Source: Grimontia celer
GTDB lineage: Bacteria > Pseudomonadota > Gammaproteobacteria > Enterobacterales > Vibrionaceae
Length of the DNA stretch: 64,000 nt
Direction: 5' to 3'
NCBI RefSeq assembly: GCF_900055185.1
Contig: NZ_FIZX01000005.1
Coordinates: 1 to 64,000 of the forward strand
Below the pieces are notes generated by a model. That model saw only the letters and a list, made by a program, of their open reading frames with translations, made no database searches and was not told the origin of the DNA. A program made the translations under genes and the position numbers. Shown piece by piece: positions 1 to 8,907 of the stretch. Position 1 is the first letter of the stretch, and the number at the start of each line of letters is the position of its first letter.

Positions 1-110
1 CTTTAAGTCCTCTAAAGGGTTGTTGGAGACTACGACGTAGATAGGTCAGGTGTGTAAGCGCTGCGAGGCGTTGAGCTAACTGATACTAATTGCCCGTGAG
101 GCTTAACCAT
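1..110 (+). rRNA. 23S ribosomal RNA, 3' end (partial)
   Basis: The first 110 bases match the conserved 3' terminus of bacterial 23S rRNA, including the run TGATACTAATTGCCCGTGAG followed by GCTTAACC. The gene begins upstream of the window. The exact 3' end is set by comparison with remembered E. coli and Vibrio ends and may be off by a few bases. The 5S gene and a tRNA-Asp follow on the same strand, the usual distal layout of an rrn operon. Confidence 0.95.
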
Positions 111-227
111 ACAACACCCAAGGGGTTTTGACGGACTCGAATAGAACATTGAATGTGTAGAGAACACAGAAACAGCTTTCCAAGATTTTGGTTTTGACCT
201 TTTTAAAGGTGAAGACTTAGCAGAATT

Positions 228-346
228 TGCTTGGCGACCATAGCGTTATGGACCCACCTGATTCCATGCCGAACTCAGTAGTGAAACGTAACAGCGCCGA
301 TGGTAGTGTGGGGTCTCCCCATGTGAGAGTAGGACATCGCCAGGCT
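228..346 (+). rRNA. 5S ribosomal RNA
   Basis: A 119-base segment matches 5S rRNA: 5' TGCTTGGCGACCATAGCG, the internal CATGCCGAACTCAGTAGTGA loop, and a 3' end (about GCCAGGCT) that pairs with the 5' end. It lies about 117 bases after the 23S end, in the normal rrn position. Confidence 0.96.
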
Positions 347-360
347 TCCAATTTAAGTGT

Positions 361-437
361 GGAGCGGTAGTTCAGTTGGTTAGAATACCGGCCTGTCACG
401 CCGGGGGTCGCGGGTTCGAGTCCCGTCCGCTCCGCCA
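361..437 (+). tRNA. tRNA-Asp (anticodon GTC)
   Basis: A 77-base cloverleaf with acceptor stem GGAGCGG pairing with CCGTCCGCTCC, D arm GTTCAGTTGGTTAGA, anticodon loop CTGTCAC (anticodon GTC), T arm GGGTTCGAGTCCC and encoded CCA at 435-437. It sits 14 bases after 5S rRNA and is read from the rrn operon, like the distal aspT/aspU genes of E. coli rrn operons. Confidence 0.97.
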
Positions 438-448
438 CTTCTTAGAGA

Positions 449-476
449 AACCTCAGCAGAAATGCTGAGGTTTTTT
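449..476 (+). terminator. Rho-independent terminator of the rrn operon
   Basis: The stem AACCTCAGCA / TGCTGAGGTT with a short loop is followed by a run of T, twelve bases after the tRNA-Asp CCA end. Confidence 0.9.
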
Positions 477-707
477 GCTATCTGCGATCCAGAAAAGTGC
501 TTTGCGCTTTAGGTCAGGTCCGGGAGGCCGGCTCCACTTCCGGCACGCAACTAGCTGCGCCCCTCATTGAGCGCTATCCGTTCTGCTACATATTAATAAG
601 CCTCAATCTGTGCAACTGTTCGTACCGGTTAAATGATCGAGGCTTTTGCTATCGAGGCTATACGCGCACAACAATTCCTAATAAGCATCTGGATTAAAAG
701 CTTTTGG
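477..707. other. Intergenic gap, no gene seen
   Basis: Between the rrn terminator and the SemiSWEET-like gene there is about 230 bp with no supported gene. One short frame here has no family resemblance and no convincing ribosome binding site. Confidence 0.5.
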
Positions 708-1001
708 TCAGAAGGTGATGCCTACCCGTGCAATAATTCCTGCGACCATAGCGAGATACATCAGAAACCCTAAGCCGTTACCCACCCATATTGTTGGGCT
801 TTTATGGTAAAGACCATAAATGGTCCAAAGCATGGCGATAAAAGAATAGAGCACCCAGGTTGTCAGAGATAACCCTGCGGCATGCTCACTGTGCGAGAAG
901 TAGAGTTTATAGATTTGAGGCAACGTTGCTAGGGGGCTGACCAAGCCCATTACAAGCATCAAAGGTTCTAGCGCTTTCCCTATCTTTTCAATCACGCTCA
1001 T
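708..1001 (-). CDS. SemiSWEET-family (PQ-loop) small sugar transporter
   Basis: A 97-residue, mostly hydrophobic protein with three predicted membrane helices and the PQ-loop signature in helix 1 (SPLATLPQIYKLY, Pro28-Gln29). Bacterial SemiSWEETs are about 85-100 residues with three helices and act as homodimers that let sugars cross the inner membrane. An in-frame ATG lies four codons upstream (1013), but the GAGG about six bases before the ATG at 1001 favours the shorter start. It is monocistronic, between an rrn operon and ilvY. The substrate cannot be told from the sequence. Family membership is fairly sure; actual sugar transport is inferred from the family. Confidence 0.8.
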   Translation of the reverse strand: MSVIEKIGKALEPLMLVMGLVSPLATLPQIYKLYFSHSEHAAGLSLTTWVLYSFIAMLWTIYGLYHKSPTIWVGNGLGFLMYLAMVAGIIARVGITF

Positions 1002-1095
1002 TGCACACCTCACTTGTGATGATCCCTAGTGAGGATAGTCAGGAGAGATGGCTGTTGCTGCTCTTCGCCATACCGATGCTGAGACAGTATCGAAA

Positions 1096-1980
1096 CTAGA
1101 TCGTTTTCCCTTCTGCTACGTCCCATAGCGCTTTAATAAGCGGGTTATCAATTTGTGAGCGAAGACAACACACCCCCAGTTCAAACGGTTTAATGGGGGC
1201 TAGCTTGAGCTTTTCAATTTTATCCCTGACAGGACTGTTATTGATCACTACATCCGGTGCGATGCCTACGCCACATCCAAGCGCTACCATGCTCACGATG
1301 GCTTCATGACCGGAAACCTGCGCGTAGATATTGGGTTTAATCTTCATCTTCTTAAACCAGGTGTTGGCGCGCTCCCTGGCAGTTCCCGCTTCCGGCACGA
1401 TAAATGGAATAGAAGACCAATCAGGATGTTCACTTTGCAGGGTATCGGCGAAACTGCTGACACCAGCAGGTGCGATAACAGATAGCGGGATATCGCTGAT
1501 AGGCTCGAATGAAACCTTTGAAGGAAGCTGTTCAGGCAAAGCGGATATTGCAATGTCTGCTTCATCAGAGAGCACTTTGTCTATGGCCTGTGCCGGGTCC
1601 CCTGTAGACACTTTAAGCTCAATAAGTGGGTGTCTTAAGCGAAACTCTGATAGCAGTTCAGGTAAATGGCTATAACTTGCGGTGACCGAACAGAACAGCC
1701 TTATCTCGCCGACTAGCTCATTCCCTGAGGCATTAAACTGACTCTGGTATTGCTGCCATTCAGACAGAATTCTCATCGCGACAGGTAATAGCTTTTTCCC
1801 CGCTAGTGTCAGCTCTACGCTTCGGTTATCCCTCAGAAAAAGCTGCTGTTCAGCTTCTTGCTCAAGCTTCTGTATTTGGCGGCTCAGCGCTGATGGGCTG
1901 ATGTGCATTGCAGCTGCTGTTTTGGAGAAACTTTTACTGTCACATAGGTGTATGAACAGTTGAAGATGTTTGATGTTCAT
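1096..1980 (-). CDS. ilvY: LysR-type transcriptional activator IlvY
   Basis: A 294-residue LysR-type regulator, the family's normal length. The N-terminal winged helix-turn-helix (about residues 1-60: FSKTAAAMHISPSALSRQIQ) is followed by a LysR substrate-binding domain (about 90-290). It is transcribed divergently from ilvC, the arrangement of E. coli ilvY-ilvC, where IlvY senses acetolactate or acetohydroxybutyrate and activates ilvC. The divergent spacer holds a matching inverted repeat. The name rests on that context plus family resemblance, and I regard it as secure. Confidence 0.92.
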   Translation of the reverse strand: MNIKHLQLFIHLCDSKSFSKTAAAMHISPSALSRQIQKLEQEAEQQLFLRDNRSVELTLAGKKLLPVAMRILSEWQQYQSQFNASGNELVGEIRLFCSVTASYSHLPELLSEFRLRHPLIELKVSTGDPAQAIDKVLSDEADIAISALPEQLPSKVSFEPISDIPLSVIAPAGVSSFADTLQSEHPDWSSIPFIVPEAGTARERANTWFKKMKIKPNIYAQVSGHEAIVSMVALGCGVGIAPDVVINNSPVRDKIEKLKLAPIKPFELGVCCLRSQIDNPLIKALWDVAEGKTI

Positions 1981-1995
1981 CGCTTAACTTCCATG

Positions 1996-2010
1996 TTGCA
2001 AAAAATGCAA
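1996..2010. promoter_or_regulatory. Probable IlvY operator between ilvY and ilvC
   Basis: TTGCAAAAAATGCAA is a dyad with TTGCA/TGCAA arms and the T-N11-A form typical of LysR regulators. It lies 16 bases from the ilvY start and 125 bases from the ilvC start. E. coli IlvY binds TTGCAA-type inverted repeats in the same spacer. Binding here is inferred. Confidence 0.7.
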
Positions 2011-2134
2011 TTACATGTTGTGAATATATCACTTTAAGCAACTAATTACCTGATCTATGATGGGGGCAATTCGATGCAACAGATTGTCATGTTCGCATCG
2101 CCAAAGGACAAAATTTCTTCACGGAGTATTCGAC

Positions 2135-3619
2135 ATGTCTAACTATTTCAATACCTTGAACTTGCGTGAGCAATTAGCTCAGCTGGGTGTTTGCCGTTTT
2201 ATGGATAAAGCGGAATTCGCAAATGAAGCGGATTACCTGAAAGGCAAGAAGGTTGTTATCGTGGGTTGTGGTGCACAGGGCCTGAACCAAGGTCTTAACA
2301 TGCGCGACTCGGGTCTGGACGTGTCTTACGCTCTGCGTCAGGCAGCGATTGATGAGCAACGCCAATCTTACAAAAACGCGAAAGAGAATGGCTTCAACGT
2401 AGATAACTACGAAAACCTGATCCCTCAGGCTGATCTGGTTGTTAACCTGACTCCAGACAAACAACACACTGCAGTTGTTAACGCTGTGATGCCTCTGATG
2501 AAAGAAGGTGCTGCGCTGGGCTACTCACACGGTTTCAACATCGTTGAAGAAGGCATGCAAGTGCGCAGTGACCTGACTGTTGTGATGGTTGCTCCTAAGT
2601 GCCCAGGTACTGAAGTACGTGAAGAGTACAAGCGTGGCTTCGGTGTTCCAACACTGATGGCAGTTCACCCAGAGAACGATCCAAAAGGCGAAGGTCACGA
2701 GATCGCAAAAGCATGGGCAGCTGCAACTGGTGGTCACCGCGCGGGCGTTTTGGAGTCCTCTTTCGTTGCGGAAGTAAAATCTGACCTGATGGGTGAGCAA
2801 ACTATCCTGTGTGGCATGCTGCAGGCAGGCTCTATCGTTTGTTACGAGAAGATGATTGCTGACGGTATCGATGCGGGTTACGCGGGCAAACTGCTGCAGT
2901 TTGGTTGGGAAACCATCACTGAAGCACTGAAATTTGGCGGTATCACTCACATGATGGATCGCCTGTCTAACCCAGCTAAAGTAAAAGCATTCGAGCTTTC
3001 TGAAGATCTGAAAGACCTGATGCGTCCACTTTACAACAAGCACATGGATGACATCATCTCTGGTCACTTCTCATCAACCATGATGGCTGACTGGGCGAAT
3101 GATGACGTGAACCTGCTGGGCTGGCGTGCAGAAACTGCGGAAACAGCATTTGAAAACTACCCAGAAACTGACGTTAAGATTGCTGAGCAAGAGTACTTCG
3201 ACAACGGCATCCTGATGGTTGCGATGGTTCGTGCGGGTGTTGAGCTGGCGTTTGAAGCTATGACTGCATCAGGCATCATCGAAGAGTCTGCATACTACGA
3301 GTCACTGCACGAGCTGCCACTGATCGCAAACACCATCGCACGTAAGCGTCTGTACGAGATGAACGTGGTTATCTCTGACACTGCAGAGTACGGTAACTAC
3401 CTGTTCGCTAACGTTGCAACGCCATTGCTGCGTGAGAAGTTCATGCCGCTGGTTGGTACTGACGTGATTGGTAAAGGGCTGGGTGAAACTGGCAACCACG
3501 TTGACAACCAAACGCTGATCGACGTGAACGAAGCACTGCGCAACCACCCAGTAGAGTGGATTGGCCAGGAGCTGCGTGGCTACATGACTGACATGAAGCG
3601 CATTGCAGTGGGTGACTAA
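2135..3619 (+). CDS. ilvC: Ketol-acid reductoisomerase (class II)
   Basis: A 494-residue protein, the long (class II) form typical of enterobacteria and Vibrio (E. coli 491). It catalyses the second common step of valine and isoleucine synthesis: NADPH- and Mg-dependent isomerisation and reduction of 2-acetolactate or 2-aceto-2-hydroxybutyrate. The Rossmann motif [10 protein letters not shown] lies at residues 40-49, followed by duplicated C-terminal helical (knotted) domains with EQ and GWR segments. The open frame extends 26 codons further upstream, but the ATG at 2135 has an ACGGAG box and gives the conserved start [10 protein letters not shown]. It is likely activated by the divergent IlvY. 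Confidence 0.98.
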   Translation: MSNYFNTLNLREQLAQLGVCRFMDKAEFANEADYLKGKKVVIVGCGAQGLNQGLNMRDSGLDVSYALRQAAIDEQRQSYKNAKENGFNVDNYENLIPQADLVVNLTPDKQHTAVVNAVMPLMKEGAALGYSHGFNIVEEGMQVRSDLTVVMVAPKCPGTEVREEYKRGFGVPTLMAVHPENDPKGEGHEIAKAWAAATGGHRAGVLESSFVAEVKSDLMGEQTILCGMLQAGSIVCYEKMIADGIDAGYAGKLLQFGWETITEALKFGGITHMMDRLSNPAKVKAFELSEDLKDLMRPLYNKHMDDIISGHFSSTMMADWANDDVNLLGWRAETAETAFENYPETDVKIAEQEYFDNGILMVAMVRAGVELAFEAMTASGIIEESAYYESLHELPLIANTIARKRLYEMNVVISDTAEYGNYLFANVATPLLREKFMPLVGTDVIGKGLGETGNHVDNQTLIDVNEALRNHPVEWIGQELRGYMTDMKRIAVGD

Positions 3620-3640
3620 TCACCGCAATAGATAAATACG

Positions 3641-3668
3641 AAAAACCCGGCAATAGCCGGGTTTTTTT
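3641..3668. terminator. Terminator between convergent ilvC and ubiK
   Basis: AAAAACCCGG CAATAG CCGGGTTTTTTT forms a strong stem with A-rich and T-rich flanks, so it can end transcription from both sides; it lies 21 bases after the ilvC stop. Confidence 0.9.
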
Positions 3669-3686
3669 ATGTCTTTCGTTTTGCGC

Positions 3687-3947
3687 TTAAGCGTCAGACT
3701 TCTCGTTAAGCTTCTGCTCAAACTCAGCCAGCTTCTGTTCCATTTCAGTCAGCTTTTGACGGGTGCGAAGCAAAACCTGCGTCTGAACATCAAACTCTTC
3801 GCGACTGACAACATCCAGTTTAGCCAGCTGCGATTGGATCACCTCACGAACCTTCTGCTCAACATCATTACCCAGATCTTTTACCGGCTTCGGCATAGAC
3901 TCATGGATTTGCTTGGCAATTTGCTCCAACTTTTTTGGGTCGAACAT
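3687..3947 (-). CDS. ubiK: Ubiquinone biosynthesis accessory factor UbiK (YqiC family)
   Basis: An 86-residue protein matching the BMFP/YqiC family: N-terminal [19 protein letters not shown], a central amphipathic region, and a C-terminal coiled coil rich in heptads ([19 protein letters not shown]). In E. coli UbiK helps the UbiJ-containing complex of ubiquinone hydroxylases and methylases under aerobic conditions, and the family also shows membrane-fusogenic activity in vitro. A TAAGGAG box sits seven bases before the ATG. It stands alone, convergent with ilvC. Identification is firm from length and sequence; the role is known from E. coli. Confidence 0.92.
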   Translation of the reverse strand: MFDPKKLEQIAKQIHESMPKPVKDLGNDVEQKVREVIQSQLAKLDVVSREEFDVQTQVLLRTRQKLTEMEQKLAEFEQKLNEKSDA

Positions 3948-4040
3948 GCGTTACTCCTTATTTTGATGCCGTTATTCTAAGCAACACCTGACCTTTTGTC
4001 GAAAGTGTCGTATCGCAAAAGGCTACTACTCATTACGCTG

Positions 4041-4070
4041 AAAAAAGAAAAGGGTCTCATCGAGACCCTT
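4041..4070 (-). terminator. Terminator of the RND efflux operon
   Basis: AAGGGTCTC ATC GAGACCCTT (4050-4070) is a nine-pair stem; read on the minus strand it is followed by a U-rich run, 18 bases past the RND gene stop. Confidence 0.88.
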
Positions 4071-4088
4071 TATCGTATTGGAAGAATA

Positions 4089-7000
4089 TCAGTGCGCGGG
4101 TTTTTCCTGCGCTGAAACATCCAAATCTTCTTCAAACTCTGGCAGCGGTTCGTGCTTGCTCGCCAGATAGGTGTAGATCACCGGCAGTACAAACAGAGTG
4201 AACAGGGTACCAATCGCTAGGCCGGCAACGATAACGATACCGATACTGAAACGCTGCGCGGCACCTGCACCTGTGGCGTACATCAGCGGGATAAGACCTG
4301 CGATCATCGCCGCTGTGGTCATCAGGATTGGACGCAGACGCACTTTCGCCGCTTCCATAACGGCTTCCATCTTATTCATACCACGATGAAGCTGCTCTTC
4401 TTTTGCCACCTCACAGATAAGGATACCGTGCTTGGTGATGAGGCCGATTAGCGTGATGAGACCTACCTGAGAGTAGATGTTCATTGATGCTGCACCCCAA
4501 GCGAGGGCAATCAACGCGCCACAGATAGCCAGTGGTACAGAGACCAGAATCACCAGTGGATCACGCAGCGATTCGAACTGAATTGCCAGAACCAGGAAGA
4601 TCACCGCCAGTGCGAGCATAAAGGTGCCCACAAGCGCGCTACCTTCCGTCACGAACTGACGGGCTTCGCCGAGGTAATCGTGTTGGTAACCACGAGGAAG
4701 TTTCTCAGCTGCGATATTCTCAAACCAGCTGATGGCATCGCCCATCGCAACACCAGGTGCAGCAACCGCACCGATGGTTGCAGAGTTCAGCTGGTTGAAG
4801 TGAGGCAGGGCGCGAGGCTCGGCTACCACATCAATGGTGATCAGTGAGCCCAACGGCACAGCCTCGCCGTTCGCAGAACGTACGTAGTAACCTTTTATGG
4901 ACTCTGGGTTCAGGCGGTACTTACGCTCAACCTGAGGGATAACCTCGTAGGAGCGACCATCCAAGTCGATACGGTTCACGTAACCATCAGCCATCATGGT
5001 ACCCAGCGTGATACCGATATCTTGCATGGTCACGCCGTATGCGCCAGCTTTGTCTTTGTCGATGTTGATTTTCATCGTCGCCGAATCGAAGTTCAAATCC
5101 ATATCAGAGTAAACAAACATAGAGTTGCTCTTCACCTCAGACAGTACGTCTGACGCTACCTGGAACAGGCTCTCGAAGTTGCTTGGTGTGGTGATCACGA
5201 ACTGGATAGGAAGACCGGAAGACGCACCTGGAAGTTCTGGCATCTGGAAGGCAGTCACCGCCATACCCGGGATGTCTTTCACTTCCTCAGTCATACGCTT
5301 CACGATGTCTGCCTGACTGGCTTCACGCTCACTCCAAGGCACCAAAGAGGCGATACCAAATGCCTGATTGGATTTAGGCACACCAGAGAATACCTGCGAG
5401 AAGGCCACTTCTGGCTGGTCAGCCAGTTTCTGGTTAACTTCCGCCATGGTGTTCTGGATGTAATCTAAGTTTGCTGTCGATGGCGCTGTACCCATCATCA
5501 CCAGCACGCCTTTATCTTCCGCCGGTGCCAGTTCACTCGGAATGAACTTGAACAGCAGCGGCAAGCTGACAAACACGATCACGGCGAAGGTGATGATGAC
5601 AGGACGAACCTTCATCACACCGCCCAGCATGAGGGCATAGCCCTCGGTCATGCGATCAAGGAAGTGGTGTACTTTTGCTTCGAACTTGCTTGGCTGCGCA
5701 TTGGCTTTCAGCATCTTCGAACACATCATCGGCGACAGGGTCAGCGCGATAATACCGGAAACAAAGACCGCACCAGCTAGCGTCAAGGCGAACTCTTTAA
5801 ACAGCGAGCCAGTAATTCCCCCCATCAGCGCGATAGGTGCGTATACCGCGGCCAGCGTCAGTGTCATTGAAATCACGGGTACGGCAATTTCGCGGGTACC
5901 GATGATGGCGGCGCGGAATGGGGACTCCCCGAGCTTGATGTGTCGGTCGACGTTCTCCAGAACAACGATGGCGTCATCCACCACTAGACCGATAGCCAGT
6001 ACCATTGCCAGCAGCGTCATCAGGTTCAGTGAGAACCCGAACAGCTCCATCATCATGGCCACACCGATCAGCGATAGCGGGATGGTGATGATCGGAATGA
6101 GTACTGCACGGAATGAGCCCAGGAATAGGGTGATCACCACCAGTACGATAAGTGCTGCTTCGATGATGGTTTTCACTACCTCGTGAATCGATTCGTTGAT
6201 GGCAACGGTCGAGTCATAAAGCACGTTCATCTTGATGGTGCTTGGCATGTTGCGCTCAAGCTCTGGGAGCTTCTCAAGCACATCTGCTGCGATGTTTATC
6301 GGGTTGGCGGTTGGTGCGGCGTTAATGGCTGCAACCACAGCTTCTGAGCCGTTTGCTGTCGCACGGTAAACGTCATGGCTCTTCTCAAGCGACACTTTTG
6401 CGATGTCGCCAAGACGAATGACCTGACCTTTCTGGGTGGCAACAACCAGGCGTTTCAGCTCTTCGGTGTCAGAAACCTGAGTGTTTGCCGAACCGTTGTA
6501 TACCATGTAGGTACCGATGGACTGACCAGTCGCAGACTGGAAGTTGTTGGCGTTCAGCACGCCCATCACGTCAGTCGCTGTCAGGTTAAACGCAGCCATT
6601 TTTGCAGGATCCAGCCATACACGCAGCGCGTACTTGAGGCCACCATATAGGTCGATACTTGCTACACCGTTTACGGTAAACAGCTGAGGCTTGGTCACAC
6701 GTTCCAGATAGTCAGTGATCTGGCTGGAATCAAGCTCTTCCGACGTAAAGCCGATGTACATTACCGCGGTGGTAGAACCGGTCGACATCGACACTGACGG
6801 GTCTTCTGACTCGCCTGGCAACTGTGCACGTACCGAGTTCACCTTTGCCAGAATGTCAGCAAGCGCAGCATTTGGATCGGTATTGAGCTTCATGTATGCC
6901 GTGATGGTTGAGCTACCCAGCACCGACTCCGAGGTCATGAAGTCAATGTTGTCCGCCTGTGCAACGGCCTGCTCAAGTGGCGTAGTAATAAAGCCCTGAA

Positions 7001-7175
7001 TAAGGTCAGCACTCGCACCATAGTAACTGGTGGAGATGGTGACCACGGTATTGGTCATGTCCGGGTATTCCCGCACCTGCATCTTGAACATCGACTGCAG
7101 GCCAAGCAGTGCGATCAGAAAACTGATCGACACCGCCAGTACCGGACGCTTGATGAAAATATCAGTGAATTTCAT
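4089..7175 (-). CDS. RND-family multidrug efflux pump, inner-membrane subunit
   Basis: A 1028-residue protein, the normal size for hydrophobe/amphiphile RND pumps (AcrB 1049). It starts with the usual first helix (MKFTDIFIKRPVLAVSISFL), has two large periplasmic loops and twelve expected membrane helices, and carries the proton-relay aspartates in helix 4 (GLVVDDAIVVLEN). Such pumps exchange protons for drugs, bile salts or detergents and need a membrane fusion protein plus an outer-membrane channel. The fusion protein lies nine bases upstream in the operon; no channel gene is present, so a TolC encoded elsewhere probably serves. It resembles the Vibrio VexB/VexH group, but I cannot say which member. 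Confidence 0.93.
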   Translation of the reverse strand: MKFTDIFIKRPVLAVSISFLIALLGLQSMFKMQVREYPDMTNTVVTISTSYYGASADLIQGFITTPLEQAVAQADNIDFMTSESVLGSSTITAYMKLNTDPNAALADILAKVNSVRAQLPGESEDPSVSMSTGSTTAVMYIGFTSEELDSSQITDYLERVTKPQLFTVNGVASIDLYGGLKYALRVWLDPAKMAAFNLTATDVMGVLNANNFQSATGQSIGTYMVYNGSANTQVSDTEELKRLVVATQKGQVIRLGDIAKVSLEKSHDVYRATANGSEAVVAAINAAPTANPINIAADVLEKLPELERNMPSTIKMNVLYDSTVAINESIHEVVKTIIEAALIVLVVITLFLGSFRAVLIPIITIPLSLIGVAMMMELFGFSLNLMTLLAMVLAIGLVVDDAIVVLENVDRHIKLGESPFRAAIIGTREIAVPVISMTLTLAAVYAPIALMGGITGSLFKEFALTLAGAVFVSGIIALTLSPMMCSKMLKANAQPSKFEAKVHHFLDRMTEGYALMLGGVMKVRPVIITFAVIVFVSLPLLFKFIPSELAPAEDKGVLVMMGTAPSTANLDYIQNTMAEVNQKLADQPEVAFSQVFSGVPKSNQAFGIASLVPWSEREASQADIVKRMTEEVKDIPGMAVTAFQMPELPGASSGLPIQFVITTPSNFESLFQVASDVLSEVKSNSMFVYSDMDLNFDSATMKINIDKDKAGAYGVTMQDIGITLGTMMADGYVNRIDLDGRSYEVIPQVERKYRLNPESIKGYYVRSANGEAVPLGSLITIDVVAEPRALPHFNQLNSATIGAVAAPGVAMGDAISWFENIAAEKLPRGYQHDYLGEARQFVTEGSALVGTFMLALAVIFLVLAIQFESLRDPLVILVSVPLAICGALIALAWGAASMNIYSQVGLITLIGLITKHGILICEVAKEEQLHRGMNKMEAVMEAAKVRLRPILMTTAAMIAGLIPLMYATGAGAAQRFSIGIVIVAGLAIGTLFTLFVLPVIYTYLASKHEPLPEFEEDLDVSAQEKPAH

Positions 7176-7184
7176 AGCGGCCTC

Positions 7185-8291
7185 TTACAGTTGTGGCAGC
7201 TCTGCCGGTGGGTTGAGAGCATCACTTTTCACAACACGTACTTTCGCACCGTTGCTCAGACGCACCTGACCGGAAGTCACGACTTTGTCACCTGGCTCCA
7301 GGCCTTCCAGCACGTGTGCGATGTGATCTTTACGCTCACCGACTTTCACAACCTGCTGATAGGCTCGGGTTGCACCGTCTTCCTCACGCAGTACATACAC
7401 GTTTTCACCGTAGAGGGTGAAGTTGATGGCAGTCTGATCGACAACAATTTGATCTTCAAACGTTGGCAGAATGATATTTGCACGGGCAAACATACCTGAG
7501 CGCAGCTGACCGTGGTTGTTTGGAATGTCTGCTTGTACCTGAATCAAACCGCTTTGAAAGTTAACTGCAGGCTCGATTGCACTGATCTTGCCGGTAAATG
7601 GTGTATCTGGGTAGGCATCTACCGAGATATCAATCTGTTGACCCAGCTTGATTTTCGCAATGTCGGTTTGTGGAACCGTGAAGCGAAGGCGCATGATTGA
7701 CGTGTCTTCCAGACGCACGATTTCTGTGCCTGGTTGTAAGTATTCACCCAGGAAGACGTTTCGCAGACCGACGATGCCATCAAATGGAGCATCAATGGTA
7801 CGACGCTCAATCGACGCATTCAGGCTTTCTACATCTGCTTGCAATGAGCGGAAGTTAGCTTCAGCTTCGTCCAGCGCTTCTTTAGAAATTGAGCCTTTGC
7901 GGAACAGACCTTGGTAGCGTTTGAACTTTGCTTCAGCAGCAGGCAGGCGGGCCTGAGTACTCTTGAGGTTGGCGACTTCTACCTTAGAGTCCAATGCCAG
8001 CAGGACATCACCTTGTTTTACCGACTGACCGGATTCAAAGTTGATAGTCTCAATCACACCACTGACTTCGGTGGTTAGGGTGACACCTTGGTTCGGTTCA
8101 ATAAAACCGATCGCCTCTATGGTCGGTACCCAATCGACTGAAACCATTTCCACGGCGGTGACCGGAAATTCTGGCTCAGGCATGTTTGCCATGTATTCGG
8201 CAATTTTCTGTTGCTTGAACATGTTAAAGCCAATCACGGTGCCAAACAGCAAAACCGCCACGACTAACATGACTACAAACCATTTCTTCAT
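7185..8291 (-). CDS. RND efflux membrane fusion (periplasmic adaptor) protein
   Basis: A 368-residue HlyD/AcrA-type adaptor. An N-terminal signal-anchor helix (about residues 5-24, no lipobox cysteine) is followed by a barrel-sandwich lipoyl half-domain (GFIEPNQGVTLTTEVSGVIE), an alpha-helical hairpin (about 105-160), the second lipoyl half (IDAPFDGIVGLRNVFLGEYL) and a beta-barrel region. It links the RND pump to an outer-membrane channel. Its ATG overlaps the TetR gene stop by four bases and its stop is nine bases before the pump, so all three genes are probably one transcript. The family is certain; the substrate range is unknown. Confidence 0.93.
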   Translation of the reverse strand: MKKWFVVMLVVAVLLFGTVIGFNMFKQQKIAEYMANMPEPEFPVTAVEMVSVDWVPTIEAIGFIEPNQGVTLTTEVSGVIETINFESGQSVKQGDVLLALDSKVEVANLKSTQARLPAAEAKFKRYQGLFRKGSISKEALDEAEANFRSLQADVESLNASIERRTIDAPFDGIVGLRNVFLGEYLQPGTEIVRLEDTSIMRLRFTVPQTDIAKIKLGQQIDISVDAYPDTPFTGKISAIEPAVNFQSGLIQVQADIPNNHGQLRSGMFARANIILPTFEDQIVVDQTAINFTLYGENVYVLREEDGATRAYQQVVKVGERKDHIAHVLEGLEPGDKVVTSGQVRLSNGAKVRVVKSDALNPPAELPQL

Positions 8292-8875
8292 TGAGATTGC
8301 TCCGATTCTTTATGAAGGCAAATCGCGTCCCAGCAAGCATCGATGGCATCATCTAGCGCCGAGGCGTCAAGCGTTATAACCCCTTTCACCTGTTTGCGAG
8401 CTAAACAGACTGCGGGTTCAAGACCTATCCCAGATAGCACGTCGGTGGTCAGGGGTTTGAAAGTTCCATTAGCGATACCAGTTTGGAAGAGTTGGTGGAT
8501 GGGTGAAAAAGCCTCCCGCTCTGCCATTTTCTGTTCGCCGTTGTTCTGATACGGCAAACTGTCAAATTGTTCCCGGTTAATCGCATTATCGTCACGGCTG
8601 ATAGTTAACTGCCAGGCATTCAACCACAAGGTGACAAATTGTTGTTTCAAAGACATGTTGTCGCTATGACCCTCAAGCATCTTGGCAGCGCATTGCTGGA
8701 CAACATGGTTTCGAAGTTGGCTTAACAGGTCGTCTTTGTCTGAAAAGTAACGGTAAATGGTGCCGGCTGCCACCCCGGCTTCTTTGGCCACCATTTGCAT
8801 CGACAGACGGTCGAAGCCATGTTTCGCCAGTAATCGTTCCGTTGCTTCCAGGATCTGTGTTTTCTTGTCAGACAT
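8288..8875 (-). CDS. TetR/AcrR-family repressor of the efflux operon
   Basis: A 195-residue TetR-family regulator. The N-terminal helix-turn-helix is clear (TERLLAKHGFDRLSMQMVAKEAGVAAGTIYRYFSDKDDL, cut here into its core AGVAAGTIYRYF), with a variable ligand-binding C-terminal domain. The frame opens 20 codons earlier, but those codons run through the operator and promoter; the ATG at 8875 has a GGAG box and gives a normal TetR start (MSDKKTQILEAT). It is first in the operon with the adaptor and RND pump. The palindrome 15 bases upstream suggests it represses its own operon and is released by a pump substrate, which is the usual logic of such loci. Confidence 0.92.
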   Translation of the reverse strand: MSDKKTQILEATERLLAKHGFDRLSMQMVAKEAGVAAGTIYRYFSDKDDLLSQLRNHVVQQCAAKMLEGHSDNMSLKQQFVTLWLNAWQLTISRDDNAINREQFDSLPYQNNGEQKMAEREAFSPIHQLFQTGIANGTFKPLTTDVLSGIGLEPAVCLARKQVKGVITLDASALDDAIDACWDAICLHKESEQSQ

Positions 8876-8889
8876 ACACAGCGCTCCAG

Positions 8890-8907
8890 TGAATGAACGT
8901 TCATTCA
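8890..8907. promoter_or_regulatory. Palindromic operator for the TetR regulator
   Basis: TGAATGAACGTTCATTCA is an 18-bp perfect palindrome, ending 14 bases before the TetR start codon and directly abutting the -10 box of the operon promoter. Size, symmetry and place are typical of TetR-family autoregulation. Confidence 0.85.

Noticed and set aside
217-438. Minus-strand 73-codon frame over 5S rRNA and tRNA-Asp
   Set aside because: It is antisense to two RNA genes; such frames are often mis-annotated as proteins.
2525-3067. 180-codon minus-strand frame inside ilvC
   Set aside because: Shadow of a highly expressed gene with biased codons; no ribosome binding site or family likeness.
5650-6186. 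178-codon plus-strand frame inside the RND pump gene
   Set aside because: Composition is low-complexity Ser/Thr/Ile, as expected for the antisense of a membrane protein gene.
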